Part shown: piece after piece, positions 1 to 13,473 of the stretch
Layout of the letters: every line of letters starts with the position of its first letter
How positions within the stretch are numbered: position 1 is the stretch's first letter
Source: Azadirachta indica
Lineage: Eukaryota > Streptophyta > Magnoliopsida > Sapindales > Meliaceae
Assembly (NCBI GenBank): GCA_022749755.1
Contig: CM040448.1
Coordinates: 7,996,481 to 8,060,480 of the forward strand
Direction of reading: 5' to 3'
Length of the DNA: 64,000 nt
Translations under genes and position numbers: made by a program
Notes under the pieces: model-generated
The model's input: the letters and a program-made list of their open reading frames with translations, nothing else
What the model was told of the DNA's origin: nothing
The model's database searches: none

Positions 1-900
1 AGATTTCAAGTTGCTGTAACTCTCCGGAATTTCGCCACTAAAATGGTTGGTGAACATAAGCAAAGTCTCGAGCTTGGTCAAGTTACCGAGCTCTGGAATG
101 AGAGGACCAGAGAGATTGTTAAATGAGATGTCCAAGTACTTCAGATTTTTCAGCAATGCGAGTTCCGTTGGTACTTGACCTTCGAAGTTATTGTATCCAA
201 TTTCTATGCGCTCGAGCTGAGTCAAGAATCCTAACTGGGGTGGCAGTGATCCTTTCAACACATTTCCAGCTAAATCTAGAAACTTTAATCTGGGAAAATT
301 ACCATAATCCGCTGGAATTTCTCCCTCGAAATAGCTTCCACCGAGGTTGAGCTGCTCAAGAAACTTTAACTGGACAAAATCAAGAGGCAGCGGACCTGTG
401 AAACTGTTACTGTAAGCATTGAAGAATTTCAAGAACTTGAGGTTGGATACACCAGGTGGGAAAGTTGAATTGAAGGAGTTGTGACTGATATCAATACTCC
501 GCAGCTCCGTTAGCTCGAAAATGGCAGGCTGGAGGGATCCATCAAAGGCGTTTGCACTCAAATTCAAGTAAGTTAAGCTCTTTAAGTACCTGATTTCATC
601 AGGAATAGCACCAGAAAGCGATCGACGAGAGAGATCCAGCGAAGTAACCTGAGCTGTTTTAGGGTCACATTTGATTCCAGACCATGAACACCAAACAAAA
701 GACCGTTGAGAATTAGGGTTGGAAAAGGCAAGAGTAGCATCCCAATCATGAAAAGTATTAAAAGGATCCTTAAGAGAAGCTTTAATTGAGAGAAGAGAAA
801 TGAGTTGAAGGGGAGGATGAGTAGTAGTGTTAGCAGAAACTGTTAGCAAATACAGAGTGAACGAGACGATCAGAAAGAAAAGAGTAGAATGAGGTTTCAT
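1..900 (-). CDS. PXY: LRR receptor-like kinase, 5' part (TDR/PXY-type CLE receptor)
   Basis: The first 300 codons of a leucine-rich-repeat receptor kinase read without a stop from an ATG at 900 to the window edge; the rest of the ectodomain, the membrane span and the kinase lie outside. Residues 1-23 form a hydrophobic signal peptide. The LRR N-cap follows at about 28-75, with the motif VWCSWSGIKCD. About nine plant-type LRRs follow (LxxLxLxxNxxxGxIP), including GGSYFEGEIP, and the part ends in GEIPESYSNLKS. As far as I recall the Arabidopsis protein, the N-cap and repeat order match TDR/PXY better than its PXL paralogues. TDR/PXY is the plasma-membrane receptor for the CLE41/44 (TDIF) dodecapeptide; it maintains cambial divisions and represses xylem differentiation. 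The start is chosen because the signal peptide begins directly after this ATG. The residual uncertainty is paralogue identity, since the kinase is not visible. Confidence 0.85.
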   Translation of the reverse strand, partial: MKPHSTLFFLIVSFTLYLLTVSANTTTHPPLQLISLLSIKASLKDPFNTFHDWDATLAFSNPNSQRSFVWCSWSGIKCDPKTAQVTSLDLSRRSLSGAIPDEIRYLKSLTYLNLSANAFDGSLQPAIFELTELRSIDISHNSFNSTFPPGVSNLKFLKFFNAYSNSFTGPLPLDFVQLKFLEQLNLGGSYFEGEIPADYGNFPRLKFLDLAGNVLKGSLPPQLGFLTQLERIEIGYNNFEGQVPTELALLKNLKYLDISFNNLSGPLIPELGNLTKLETLLMFTNHFSGEIPESYSNLKS

Positions 901-1138
901 GGTTTACTTTTGAGAAGAAGTGTTACTGAGTTGAGAGAGATCTGATGAAGTGAGGTAAATTTAAGGGAAGAAAGGGTTTTGATGGAGAGAGATAATTATG
1001 CTTTTTTGATGAAGTGGAAATGGTAGTGCATGCAGCAGAAGGAGATGGTGAGTTTCATCATCATCATTATTTTTCCTTATTCCTTAGTAGGCATGCTATC
1101 CCACATATGAACAACAACAATGAAGAGAAAACACTAGT

Positions 1139-1139
<1 letters not shown>

Positions 1140-1172
<33 letters not shown>
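1140..1172. repeat. (CT)n microsatellite
   Basis: About 16 uninterrupted CT units lie roughly 240 bp upstream of the receptor start codon. On the transcribed strand this is a GA tract, a common feature of plant leaders and promoters (GAGA-type elements). Confidence 0.9.
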
Positions 1173-1177
<5 letters not shown>

Positions 1178-3782
1178 CTCCTTCTTCTCATTTATCTCTT
1201 GATTGCTACTACTAGCCTTTTATTTGAAGGCTCTGTCTCTTCAATTTTTCTCTTTTTAGATTTTATCATTTAGATCCCTAGAGTTCTACAATTTTTCCAA
1301 TAATATCATTAAAATGTAAATTTTTAATATAAATAGTAAGATACAAACTACTAGAACAAAGATATAAAATATTAAATGTTGTATGATAAATATTATTTAT
1401 TGTTATTAGTTGAATTAATTTTGTTGTTTTATCTTCTAATATTATTATATTATGTTAATTTATATCCCATAATTAAATATATATTTTATTACAGAGTCAT
1501 GCTACTGTACAATTAATGTATAGTATATTATTATAAAAAAAGTTAAACACAATTCATAGTTAATCTCCATTTTTTTTAAATTATAAATTACATATATAAT
1601 ATATCAATATTATATTAAAAATAATATTTTATATTAAATTGTACACTTAACTGTATTAACACAATAGTGGTTATATTACAGCCCTATCTTTTATTATATA
1701 ATAATTTCTTAACCAATTGTCTCTATTAGAATAATTAAAATATCTTTAAATGTTAGGTTACAATATGATTATTAAGAGTATACATGAAAACACTAATTCA
1801 GTCATTTTAATAGGGAAAAATCAGGGATCTATTTGGTATAAACAAGTAAGCTATATTATTATTTTGAAATGTATTAAACGTTAGGGACTTGAATGATAAA
1901 ACTCATTTTGTTTATCTTTGTTAGCTTTGTTTGTTTGTGGGTTTCTCTCTCGCCTCAGTATTTTAGCTTTGTCTGCTCTCCGTCTCTATACTTTTGGGTT
2001 TCTTGGATTTCTTTTGAGCTTTTCTTTTGCCTCCACTTTTCATCATTCCTTGTTTCCTTTATCTTTGGCTAACAAAATCGATTATATATGGTGGTAACAG
2101 TAACGCTGTTCCTCACAGTCACAGGATCCAAGAAAGTCATTTCAATTTCCCACCAATATTCTCAAACTCTTGTTTAAATTAAATTAAAATTCTTTTTTTC
2201 TTTTTTCAAATTTATTTCCAATTTAATGTGTCAGGTGAGTGAGACAGATAACATCGATGAATGTCTATCTGTTTTTTTTGTTATAAACAAACAATATTTG
2301 GACCACAAGCCCGAGTTCTTTGCTGATCAACATTTAAATAAAAAAAAAAAAAAAAAAAGAAAAATCACTCGTATGGATTACTATATATTCTCGTTACATG
2401 CTCTGATTTGGCGATCATCACCGGCCTGATTTACTTGCAGTCATCTTTTCTAATTTTAAAGATCCACTGCCTTTCAATCACAGTAATTTTTTAAAATATT
2501 ACTTGTTTAATCCACATTCTTTTGTTAATTAACTTAGATTAACTGACAATAATTAATATAAAATATAGTTTCATTTTGGCATATTATCTTTTATGGGATC
2601 CCATCCCATCCACGAATATGATTAGTATTATAAAATGTGACTAGCATTTAGTTGTGTTATTTAGTTTTGTTGGTTTAATATGAAAAATCATTTTTTTTTA
2701 GATATTATATATTTTTATGTATAACTACTAATACGAGAACAAAAATCAATCAAGAGTCAGAAATGGAGGTATATGTCTAACTGTCTCCTACAAAAGTTTA
2801 TACCTAAGTTAAATAAAATTTGTCTCTACTTGAAAAATAAGAGAAATTTACCTAACATAATCTAAAGATTCAACTCTTATTTATTTGGTATAATAATAAT
2901 ATTTGTGAGGCTTTTTTATGTACAAATTATTGATACAAAATTGAAAATTAATTGAGAATTGAGAGTAGATGTGTAAGTTTGACGTCACTTACTAAAATTT
3001 ATATCCAACACCACCGAAATATATTCCTAATCAAAAAAAAATCTTTTCTAATATAATTGTAAAAGGTCGGAATCTATATTTTTATATGACAATAATAATA
3101 TAATATTATTATTCCAATTTTTACCAATATAAGAATTTGAATAAATATAAAAGTTTATACGCCTAACAATAATCTTTTACCATAAAACATTAATTTAGGT
3201 GCATGATTGGTTCTCAAATACAAGATCTCATACTCACCCAACAACACAAAACCTGAAATTAAAAACATCATAATTATTAATTAATTTGATTTACACTACT
3301 CCCAGAAAATATCATAACTTAAATATTAAAAAAAAAAAAAGAAAAAAGAGTAGTCACATTTAAGGCGCCTGTTTTGAAACCGTGAAAAGGTTTTAATTAA
3401 TCTGACTGAGAATTATTTATTGGGTCAGTGTGGGGTAGATAAAAATTAAAATCAATCAATTAATTAATTAAATTCCTTTTGCACCATCAAGGCAATTAAT
3501 TATTATAAAAGTTTCAATTTATTACAGGAATAAATAATTAATGATAATAATAAATAGAGTAGTACTGTAGTACTAGTAGCTGTGTTTTGCGTTTGGTCTT
3601 ATTTGTGTTTGACTTAAGAAAAAAGTAAATTAAAGCAACATAATAATAATAAATCACAAACCAATCCCATGATGACCAATTACTTTGTATCATTAATGCT
3701 CTGTTCTATTGTTAAAGCTAGCAATTGCATTACTCTTTCTTTCTCAAGATAAGGTTAAAGCCTTCAAACGCAATCAATCATC

Positions 3783-3812
3783 TTTTATTTTATTTTATTT
3801 TATTTTATTTTA
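3783..3812. repeat. (TTTTA)n microsatellite
   Basis: About six tandem TTTTA pentamers lie in AT-rich intergenic DNA. Confidence 0.85.
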
Positions 3813-5879
3813 CTATTCAATTAATCACCCCCATTACTTGCATACTTCCATCTATCATCTTTTCATTTTATTTACATCATTATCATGTGGGGTGTTTTAT
3901 AATTAGCTTTATATTGTTTAAATATTTTTTTTTTTTTGAAAATTTTCTCACTTCCCATAGTTACTATTGATTAATTTAGAGGGGGAATTTATTCTAAGAG
4001 TATTATTGCACAGGTAAATTTATTTATACAAATTTAGTAACAGTACTATATAAAAAAATATCATTTTGACAACTATGCTATTTTAGTTCTATATATTTAA
4101 AAAAAATATTATTTAAATTTTGTTTATTAGTTTAACCCATGAATTTGAACAAGTATAAGAATAATATGGTATATTGATTTCAAATTTTAATTTAAATCAA
4201 TACTTAAGAATTTATATTTATTGGGTATCTTTGAACTAAACCGGCTAATGCAATGACTTTTGAAAACCTTGTTCCATCTTCTTTGATCTTCAACTTTATA
4301 AATATTAATGTAAAAAGTCATCATACTAATTGATTAAGCTTGAAAATTGGTTTAATAAATATAAATTTTTTAACGTTTATCTTAATCAAAATTTTAGTAT
4401 CAACATGCCGCAAAAAAAATGAATAAATCATCAAAACTAATAAAAATTTTAAACTACCAAAATTATTTAAACATTCTTAAATTAGTGAAATTAAAGTAAT
4501 TTTCACCAAAGTAAAACAGTAATGATAAATTATACAAAATATATGATAAGATATAATATTATAAAATTAATTAATATGAATAAGGTTTATATTGATAGTA
4601 TTTTTTTATAAATTAATTAAATAAATAAAATAACAGTACTGCTATTCAAATCAAATACTACAGAAATTCAGTGTTTTGTCCTATTATAATTCTTTATTAA
4701 CCTTTATTTAAGTAATTTTTTGAAAAAAAAAAAAGAAAAGAAAATTAACTGAAATTGATAAAGATAAAGACAGTTTCGTAGGTCGAGAAGCACATCTTAC
4801 GTCACCAATTCTCTCTACCAAACCGAAAGAAGTATCGTTTTCAACAGAATCTAAAGTATTATAAAATAAATAAATAAAAAATATTGAAAAATTAGTAATA
4901 AATTAAATAAGAAAGCATAGAATATTAAAAGGTGTAGATTATAATTAAAAGAAAAAGAAAAAAAAATAAAAACAGAGTTAAAGTGCGGTTGTTGGTTCTC
5001 AGAAAGAAATGTACGTACGTATGTCTTGTTAACTTCTGAGGGTATTTTCGGAATTCAAGCCACTTTTGTTATTACCTGCTTGCTTTATGCTTCGAACACA
5101 GCGCGTGCTTGGTGTTTCTCAAAGCTTGTTTCCATTTACATTTTTTCTTTTAATTTCTTCGACATAAATGGAAAAATAAATATATCATATCTGCATAACA
5201 ATTTTTTTAATTTTTTATTTTAAAATATTATAAAAAATTAAATTAACCTTTTTTTTTTTATTTTTATGCAAGTGAGATTTGAACTCAAAATTTTCCTGTT
5301 ATTGTAAGAAATTTTATGGATTCCACCAACTAATAATATAACAATTTTATTAAAAATAAATCAAGCCAATTTATAGATTAATTTTTATCTAAATAAACCA
5401 AATAAATTAAAATTTTCATATCTATAAATATCAAATCAAATTACTTTTAATGAAACTTACCAACAATGAATGAACAAGAATTAATTCTTATACATATTTT
5501 TAAAATGTAGTTCAACTGATTCGAAATAGATTTGATGATTATAAACCATTTCGAATTAAAAAATAATAATAAGAATAAAAATTTTATATTTTATATATAG
5601 AAATATTTCTTATTATTCCGTAAATCTTAACTTATCCCCAATTTTTTCCGAAGGGAAAAAGAATAGAAGATGAAAATATCTATAACTATTTAAAATTGGA
5701 TCGGAAGAGATACTTAGTCTATTACTATTCTTATAAATTAAGGAATAAATTGTTAAATTTGAATAAATTATATATTAATTTATTATTTTTTAGAGCACAA
5801 GATGAAAATTTTATATTTATTATTACCCCAAACAAAAATAGCCTTTTATTTCAAAGAAACAGGAACAACTAACACGGTA

Positions 5880-6500
5880 AGGCTACGTGCAGCTTCGACC
5901 CTGTAAAGGCGCGTGAGAGAAACGTCTTAAGATCAAAATTCAACATATCTTCCGAGAGTCAATGAGTGGTCAAAAGTACGAAACTACCCAATACAATGAT
6001 ACTGTACAAGAGGGACAAAGGTACACCATAAAGCTACATCAATCTGATCGTTGCCGATATACACAACAGCAACCTAAGCTAAAGCCTGAGGCTGAATGGT
6101 GGCCGGACCCCTCTTCTACAGCTGGTCCCACACGGCCTTGTCCCCCTTAAGTTAAACCAAATATGCGTAGGCGTACGTGGCATGATCCGGGTGGCTTGTT
6201 GCTATGGCACGTGACTTTCATGTGCACTAATGGGAGGCCAGGCGTGGGCCGGCGTGCCCAGCGTGACCCCACCAGCAATTTGATTGGAAAATATTTTGAT
6301 GATGATGATGATTATGATGGAGCATGGTGGGTGGTGGATGTGTCCCCCACGCCACGTCGACACGCGTGATTTTGCCTGCGTCTCAATTTCCGCTCTCAAC
6401 GGTTGCCAACCATCTCTTGATTATTTTTTTATGGACGGTTTTGTCCCTGCGCTTTGGCGATAAATACAATAACATCACTGCTGCTTTTCGTTTGTAATTT
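5880..6500. promoter_or_regulatory. GC-richer island with G-box/ABRE-like motifs, no gene recognised
   Basis: Base composition rises sharply here against AT-rich flanks. ACGT-core motifs cluster: ACGTGGC near 6175, a G-box CACGTG near 6208 and CCACGTCGAC near 6351. A TATA-like GATAAATACA lies near 6459. It looks like a plant promoter or conserved non-coding block, but no coding sequence or known miRNA follows on either side. The open frames of 60-70 codons here overlap on opposite strands and have no recognisable domain. It could be a distal element of the receptor gene 5 kb away, an orphan promoter, or a non-coding RNA start. The function is inference. Confidence 0.3.
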
Positions 6501-6807
6501 CTAAATTCTGACTTCGAACAAATAACTTTAACGCTACCAGACACACATTCTTTGCCTAAATTATGTGCGGATCCTAAGAAAGTTTTACGTGGAAATGTTT
6601 CTTAAAAATCGTTGAATATAATTATTTTATCATATTTTAATTTTTTTATTATTGTAATTAGGATTATGTAAATTAGGCGGTTGGGTTATTTTAATATTAA
6701 ACTTTTGCCTGTCTGAAACATTTACGAGCATCAGTTAATTTATTTGCCACTCGATTTTAAAATATGAAGCCAGATAGTTGGTAAATAAGAGAAATTTAAA
6801 ATGATTC

Positions 6808-7291
6808 GGGCTCTGTTCACCTTTTATTTAAAAAAAAATGTACAATTATAACAATAACTATTTTAAAATTAAGTGTTAGTTTAATTTAACTTTTTTATTA
6901 GTTAAAAAGAAAGTTTTAATGATAAAATACATTTTAAATTTTTAAATATCTTTTGCTTTCCATTGAAAAATACTTTTTATGAATTAAAAAAATTATTTTC
7001 TTTTACTTAAAAAAAGTTTAAAATTTAAGTTTTTGACAGTAAAATTTCTCTAACCATTTTAAAAGACGAAATTGTCTAAATAACCTTATTTTATTTTAAA
7101 AAATTTACGTTAGTTTTTTAAAATATAATATTAAACATTTGTCTATTACAATAAGTATTCAAATTTTTTTAAAAATTATTTAAAACAACCAAACGATTAA
7201 TAAGTTTTTGTTAAAATTTTATTTACAAAAATTTTATGAGTAAAAAGATTGCTCCAAAAAATTATATTTAAAAGGTATACCAAATAGACTC
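6808..7291. mobile_element. Candidate hAT-like MITE
   Basis: The left end GGGCTCTGTTCACCTTTTA matches the reverse complement of the right end (GAGTCTATTTGGTATACCTTTTA-like, 7269-7291) apart from a short gap. Ends of the form GGGTCTGTTTGGTA are typical of hAT MITEs. The interior is AT-rich and non-coding. I could not find a clear 8-bp target duplication. Confidence 0.45.
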
Positions 7292-9380
7292 TAAATAAAT
7301 ATAAAAATTGTAAAGCAAATTTATTTTCACTTATAGATAGTTAGAAATGTGTTGGAATTTTAGTACCCTAAAATTTTTTAGAGCAAAAATATTAATAAAT
7401 AATAAATAAAAATGTAGATGAGAAAAATATCAATTATAATAAAGTATTTGAGTTAAAAACTACTATATTATAAAAAAAAATGTTTGTAAAGGAGACAAAA
7501 ATAAATTATTATATAAAAATAATTAAAACCACATTTTTAGTAATTTTTTCTGGTACTCAAATGTTAATAGACATCCAATATTTCACCATTTCTAGTACTT
7601 CATTGTTTCTCTTATTAGAAATTATTTTTGGTACTTCATGGTTTTTCTCATTAGAAATTGTGTACTTCAAACATTGCACAAAAATAATTATTACACAACT
7701 TCAATAGACCTCACTCTATATATATATATTAAAAAAATCAATAAATCTATAATTTTAAGCATTTTCTTATATTATTTATAAACTATTAGATTTAAACATT
7801 ATCAATAGATTTGATTGTGTCTTATATGTGTATTAATTTTAGTAGATTTATTAAATATTATTTAAATATTGCTTAATTTTAACCATTTCCACTGATTAAA
7901 TCAAATTATTTATAAATAATATAAAAAATTATGTAAAATTAAAAAATTGTTAATATATATATATATATATGTATATGACACACACTTTGTCTTAAATAAA
8001 TTAAATTTCGATTAAGGTAAATTACACGAGGATATACTTAGCACCTAAAAAAGAAATACTCCTAAAATAAAGAAATTATTAATAATAAATAAGTTAGAAA
8101 AACTTACTAAAATTATGATATAAATTTTTGAAAAGAGGACATATATGCCCCTTAAGATTTGACAAAAAATACACTTTAATTTTCACTAGTTCAAAAAATA
8201 TTTACGCGATCTTCATATTTTAGTTTAATTTATAAATTTAAATCAAAATAATAATAATTTAATATATTTAACTGGTAAAATATTTATAATTAAGAGAGTA
8301 TTGTAGTAATTGTAATATAAAAATAAAAGAAATTATTCAAGACGTAATCTTTTATCGGATAAGGATTAAAATAAACTTTAAAACAAAAGTCTAATGCTAC
8401 AAAACTGCTCTTTTTGACCAAATTTGGGAGTATTAAGGCTATTAAGTTTTTTTTTCTTGAAAAATGAGTTGACACATGTATACCGACAAAATAAAGATGC
8501 TTTCATTGTCTTTGCTTATTTTTTTCTATCTTAATATTTAATTGCCTTATTTATATATTTTAGGTAATTAAGTTTTTTTTTAACTTAATAATAAATAAAA
8601 AGTTAATTTATATTTTTTACTTTTTGGATGATCTAAAAAATTCTAAATATTTTATTATATATATCTTTTCATAAATATATATAAAATTAAAAAAAAAAAA
8701 AAAAACAACCGACATTCAAATATATTTAGATTTCAAACTAATTTAGAATTTAGTAAAAAGAAATCCTTCTCTCCAAATATTAATTAAAAAATCTCTTATG
8801 AACTAATTAAAAAATTAAGTAGGCTAGATATTATTATAACTACAATTGGCATGATTTATAGAAAATATGTATTTGATCTCTAATTGAAGGAAGTTATTAT
8901 TTTCAGGATAATGCAAAAAGATGGTATCAATTTTTTTTTCTTTTAATTAGGACAAAATATTTACAACTTTATTATTTTCTTTAACAATATGAATTAGGGT
9001 AAAATTATAATAAAACGATGATATAATACAATCGTAATAAATAAATAATTGAATATTATTTTACCAAATTTAGTTGTTATGTAAAAGTAATCTCTCCTCT
9101 ATTATATATATTTAGACCATTAACATTTATTAATTACCAATCATTAATAATATTTGTAAATTACTCTTAGTCAAGCAACTTGAATTGTAAAGTAGCCTTT
9201 GTTTTCTATGTGAATTGTATTTATTAAAAAATATATAATAAATTAGTGATATTTTTTAGATTCAAGGAAAAAAACTGACTTTTTACTTGAAAGAAAAAGT
9301 GCTTTAAAATTGTCATTTAGTTAAAAAAATTAATATACTTAATTACTTGAAATAAATAAATTTAGTTAATTAAGTATTAA
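7292..9380. other. AT-rich intergenic DNA, no gene seen
   Basis: Poly-A and poly-T rich sequence with a short (AT)n run near 7955. No protein with a recognisable domain and no RNA gene was seen. Confidence 0.6.
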
Positions 9381-9381
9381 G

Positions 9382-9831
9382 GGTACGTTTGTGTTTTTTT
9401 TTTATATGAAGGGTTTTTTTTTTTTAACTTAAATTTGAATATAATTATTTATATATCTAAAAACTGTTTGTTTTTTAACTTATAACTAAATATTTATTTA
9501 AAATATTTGATTATAATTAAATTAAAAAATTTGACTTAAATCTGAATGAATAAACGTCTGAATAATCTAAATATTTTTTATTAATAATACCTTCAATTTA
9601 TTATTTAATATTTTATATATATCAATAATTTAATTATTAATTTAAAAATTTTTAAAACATATACATTAATATATTAGTTTCAGATTTTTTATTTTTAAAA
9701 GTAAACAACTTAATATTTATATTTAAATATTTAAACTAAAAGAATAAATATATCAATCATATTCAAATTTCAGTCCAATTCAAATTTCAGTTATGTTCAC
9801 ATTTCTGACAAAAAAAAAAACAAACACTACC
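9382..9831 (+). mobile_element. MITE, copy 1
   Basis: The left end (GGTACGTTTGTG followed by a T run) is inverted at the right end (A run, then ACAAACACTACC). The non-coding interior shares a long series of blocks with 9860-10230, and the block containing AATAAACGTCTGAATAAT recurs inverted near 58210-58440. The end sequence suggests the hAT superfamily. No intact target duplication was found. Confidence 0.6.
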
Positions 9832-9859
9832 AAAGTCTAAATAAAATTATTAAAATGTT

Positions 9860-10230
9860 TAAGAGGTATTTATTTTTTAACTCATGTTTGAAAACTCGTT
9901 TAAAATATTTGAATATAGTTAAATTCAAAATTTTAACTTAAATCTTAATAACCAAATGTTTGAATAAATTAAATATTTTATTTATCAATAATACTTTTAG
10001 TTTATTACTTAATATTTTTATATATCAACAATTTAACATATCACTTTCATATTTTTTAGAATATATATGCTAAGATATTAGTTTTAACTTTTTATTTTTA
10101 TAAAAAAAAAACTTAACATTTATATTAAAATATTTAAGGTAAAAGAATAAATATATCAATTAAACTCAATTTTTACTTAAATTTAGATTTCAACCATATT
10201 CAGACTTCAGGAAAAAGAAACAAACGCTAT
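9860..10230 (+). mobile_element. MITE, copy 2 (tandem to copy 1)
   Basis: It repeats copy 1 in the same orientation with many substitutions: a T-rich TTTTTTAACT block near the start, the AATAAT[A/C]CTTTTAGTTTATTA-like block in the middle, and an A run with ACAAACGCTA at the end. Its left terminus looks eroded. Confidence 0.55.
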
Positions 10231-10877
10231 CTAAAAACAAAAAAAAAAAAACTTGGACAATCTATTTGATGTCAAGATTCAAATTGTTTAAGAAATACTC
10301 TAATGTTCTCAGATAATCTCAAATTCGAATAACATTAGTAGATAAATTTAAGGGTGGAGTTCCAATTCTTATCTAATTTTTTTTTAAAATATATATTTGA
10401 TGTCATGACCACAATACAACATTGAATTATAAATATATATCTCTATACAAGTCAAAAAATCTATCATAATAAATTATCCTACACTTCATAAAAATATATG
10501 TATCATGCACCTCTCTCACAATATCTATTGTATTATGATTCATATTAACAAAAGTGGGTGGTTTTATTTTCACCTGAAAATTTTGCATCGGGAGGCGCAT
10601 GGAGGAAACAGCAAAATTCAGGAGTTTTAGTGAAGTCGGACCACATATGCATACAAATTGGAGACAAATTACTTTTACAAAATTTTGTCTCCATTGACGA
10701 GACAAATATTATATGGTTTTAGTTAGGTGTAACAGTTGAAATACTTTTTTTAAATTTTATTTTTCGCTTACATAACTTGCAAATGCATGCAATGAACTTA
10801 ATTATAATTGATTGAAATATTCAAAATGATGGGGAGCGATTAATTCCACTACTCTTTCAAGTAAAGTTAACAGGGAG

Positions 10878-10878
10878 A

Positions 10879-10912
<34 letters not shown>

Positions 10913-10913
10913 T
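10878..10913. repeat. (GT)n(AT)n microsatellite
   Basis: A short GT run passes into about 14 AT units. Confidence 0.85.
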
Positions 10914-11693
10914 AATGATTTCAATTTTTATATTTTATCAGTTATTTTTTCTAAATATTATATAATTACATATATAATCTAATGACATTATATAAGAAAT
11001 TTACTGGAAGTTAAGAGTTGATTGGGTGGTGTAAATCTAACATTGTAAAAATTTACACTAAATTTGAACAAAATCTACTCTAATTTGAAAGAAATCTATC
11101 TCAACACACAATAATAAAAAATTAGTTTGTGGCTTAGTTTATAAGAGAAATTAATTAACATCCATTGCAGAATTAATGATGTAATACAAGCTGGCTGCTG
11201 CACAGTTGTGGAATTAATTAGAATTAACCATTTTTGGGTACTGATTAAACTCAACTGTCTTACTTACCTTCAGTGAATTAAATTCAATATACAATTCAAA
11301 CTTAGATTATACGTATACTAAACGTTTTAAATTTGATGTGTTACGTTAAAGTTTCAACTTTTATACAAAATCTTTTAAGATTTTACATTGTAAAAGGATG
11401 AATATAACAAGATATCTAATATGTTATAACCAAATTATCGAGTTTCTAATTAGTCCACATTCATCTTCTAATCATGGATCATAAATAATTAATTCAACCA
11501 CCAGTTAAGAGTTTATATTAATATGTTTCAAATATCAACCTCCTACATAATTACTGCTTCTTAATAATTGTACTGTTTCTGTAAATGCAGCATGATCTAC
11601 GCAGAGGACTAGTAATACTAACTAATATACGATATTACCAACTAATAAAAAGTCCAAAAGCAGCAGCAGAAAATAATCCAAATTGCCCTAATT

Positions 11694-11720
11694 GAAAGAA
11701 AGAAAGAAAGAAAGAGAGAA
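11694..11720. repeat. (GAAA)n microsatellite
   Basis: GAAA tetramers merge into a longer polypurine tract up to about 11755. Confidence 0.8.
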
Positions 11721-13449
11721 AAGAGGAAGAAAAAAAAAAAAAAAAAGAAAGGGAGAGTTAGGGTTCCGCAACATAATGATGAAAGAATTGAAGATACTGG
11801 AAAAACCAAGATCGGATATTAAAAGAAAAAGAAAAATAAAAAAGTGGGGTTTCAGAGTGGTTCCCACTTTCATTCTTTCTGCAGAAAATATACAGTAAAT
11901 TCATGCATGCTAGCTGCTTTGTCATGCACTCTCAATCTCAATCTCAAGTGTGTTGACTTCACTCTCTCTCTCTCTCTCGCCCTTTTCATTTGCTAAGTGG
12001 AGAACAAAATTATTAGGGTTTGAAGCTGAGGCCAACCCATGTGATGTGAGAGTGAGAGAGAGGCCTAAATAATTCAATCCCCCTCTTAAGTCAAGTTAAT
12101 AGTACACTTAGACCTTCATATATATATATATATATATATCAATTAATGAATTAAACACTATTAATTCAATGATCTACTTGCGATCTTTAGCTTCTGAGTG
12201 CCACCCATCAATTATATTTCTCCATTTGGCCTTGTAAAGTTGGGTGACTAATTCGGTGCTATATCATTGGAGTGTGTATCTCACTAGCTTTTCAATGCAA
12301 TTGTGCTAGTTTTAATTGGCCTTGTTCTTATATATCTTAGTACAATCATAAAAGAAAATTGTTCCATTTTAGATGGAATTTTGTGGTTGTTGTACCATCT
12401 TAAGTATAATGTTGTCCTTACTTTTCCACCATCTGATCCTCTTGATTTATTCATCAAATGGGTATGCTTTATTTTGATCATCAGATCTAGAAGAACGAAG
12501 ATTTATTAGCTTTTAGCTTCTTGTAGGAATTAATTCTCTTAGTCAATTAGCTTCTTTTCTATTTCTTTGAACACGTATACTCTATAATACTTAGCATTTT
12601 TTGTACCCAAAAGGAAATTATTATTTTTTAATTAGTGATTTAATACAATAAATAATGAACACAAAATAAATCAAAATTTGGGATCAATATCTTGGAAATC
12701 TATAATATTGTCCTGGTGTATAATTATCTTCTTTAATAAGTCAACAATTGTGTTTGATCACAATCTAGATTAATTACAAAGAAAACCCAAAAGTGACATA
12801 GGCTAAAGCACCAAATTTTGTTGTTTATGATCATGAAAATTGAAATAGAATAGTAAAAGCTTTTTTGGCAAATTAATTTAGAAAGTGATCAAAGCGGATA
12901 AATATTTATATGTATAATTAGGAGAGATAAGCATAAGCTAGCATGTGATTATAATTGCCAAAATTACAATAATCACATATTTGACACCTCTTTTTTGTTT
13001 TTTTGAATTAAATTTGAATGGTTATAGGCTGAGAGATTTTAACAAGATAATGATATGGATGGTGAGGATTTGAAAAGGGACCCATACCATGATTACTGGC
13101 ATGTTCTATCATTCTCTGTTTGTTGGAAAAAAGATACTTTAATTAACATTGATCAAATATATATATTTATGAGAATTGAAGATGGTGTCACCTGAATTTT
13201 TTTGAGAGTGAGGAAAATTTGAATAGACAGCCAAATGATTTAGACCTTCCAAAGTAAAGCCATCAAATTTTTTTTTAATTTTTTTTTTTTATGGAAAAAG
13301 ACAGAGAAAGAGAAAGAGGTGGGTAGTTGGTATTGGGTTTTGGGAAAACTTACCCTGTACTACAGTAATTGGATTAATTAGGTATAGAAGAAACACTGCA
13401 TATAGAGTCGTATACCATCCCCTTTATTCTTTTTTTCTCTCAATGATAA

Positions 13450-13473
13450 AATATATATATATATATATATATG
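13450..13473. repeat. (AT)n microsatellite
   Basis: About 12 AT units lie in AT-rich intergenic DNA; a similar tract is at 12119-12139. Confidence 0.8.

Larger units (their letters stand above)
901..5880. other. AT-rich intergenic DNA upstream of the PXY-like gene
   Basis: This stretch holds the leader and presumed promoter of the divergent receptor gene, then about 4.6 kb of AT-rich DNA. It contains a (CT)n tract at 1140-1172 and a (TTTTA)n tract at 3783-3812. The short open frames here are low-complexity and show no domain. I see no gene. Confidence 0.6.

Noticed and set aside
1014..1202. Plus-strand open frame with Leu-Ser repeats
   Set aside because: It reads through the CT microsatellite in the receptor gene leader.
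5962..6399. Overlapping open frames of 60-70 codons on both strands in the GC-rich island
   Set aside because: They overlap antisense to each other, are His/Asp low-complexity in part and show no domain; long frames are expected by chance in GC-richer DNA.
11585..11600. GCAGCATGATCTA resembles the 3' end of miR167
   Set aside because: The upstream part of the mature miRNA does not match and I see no foldback partner nearby.
11688..11898. Lys/Glu-rich plus frame and Phe-rich minus frame
   Set aside because: Both are products of the GAAA/polypurine tract.
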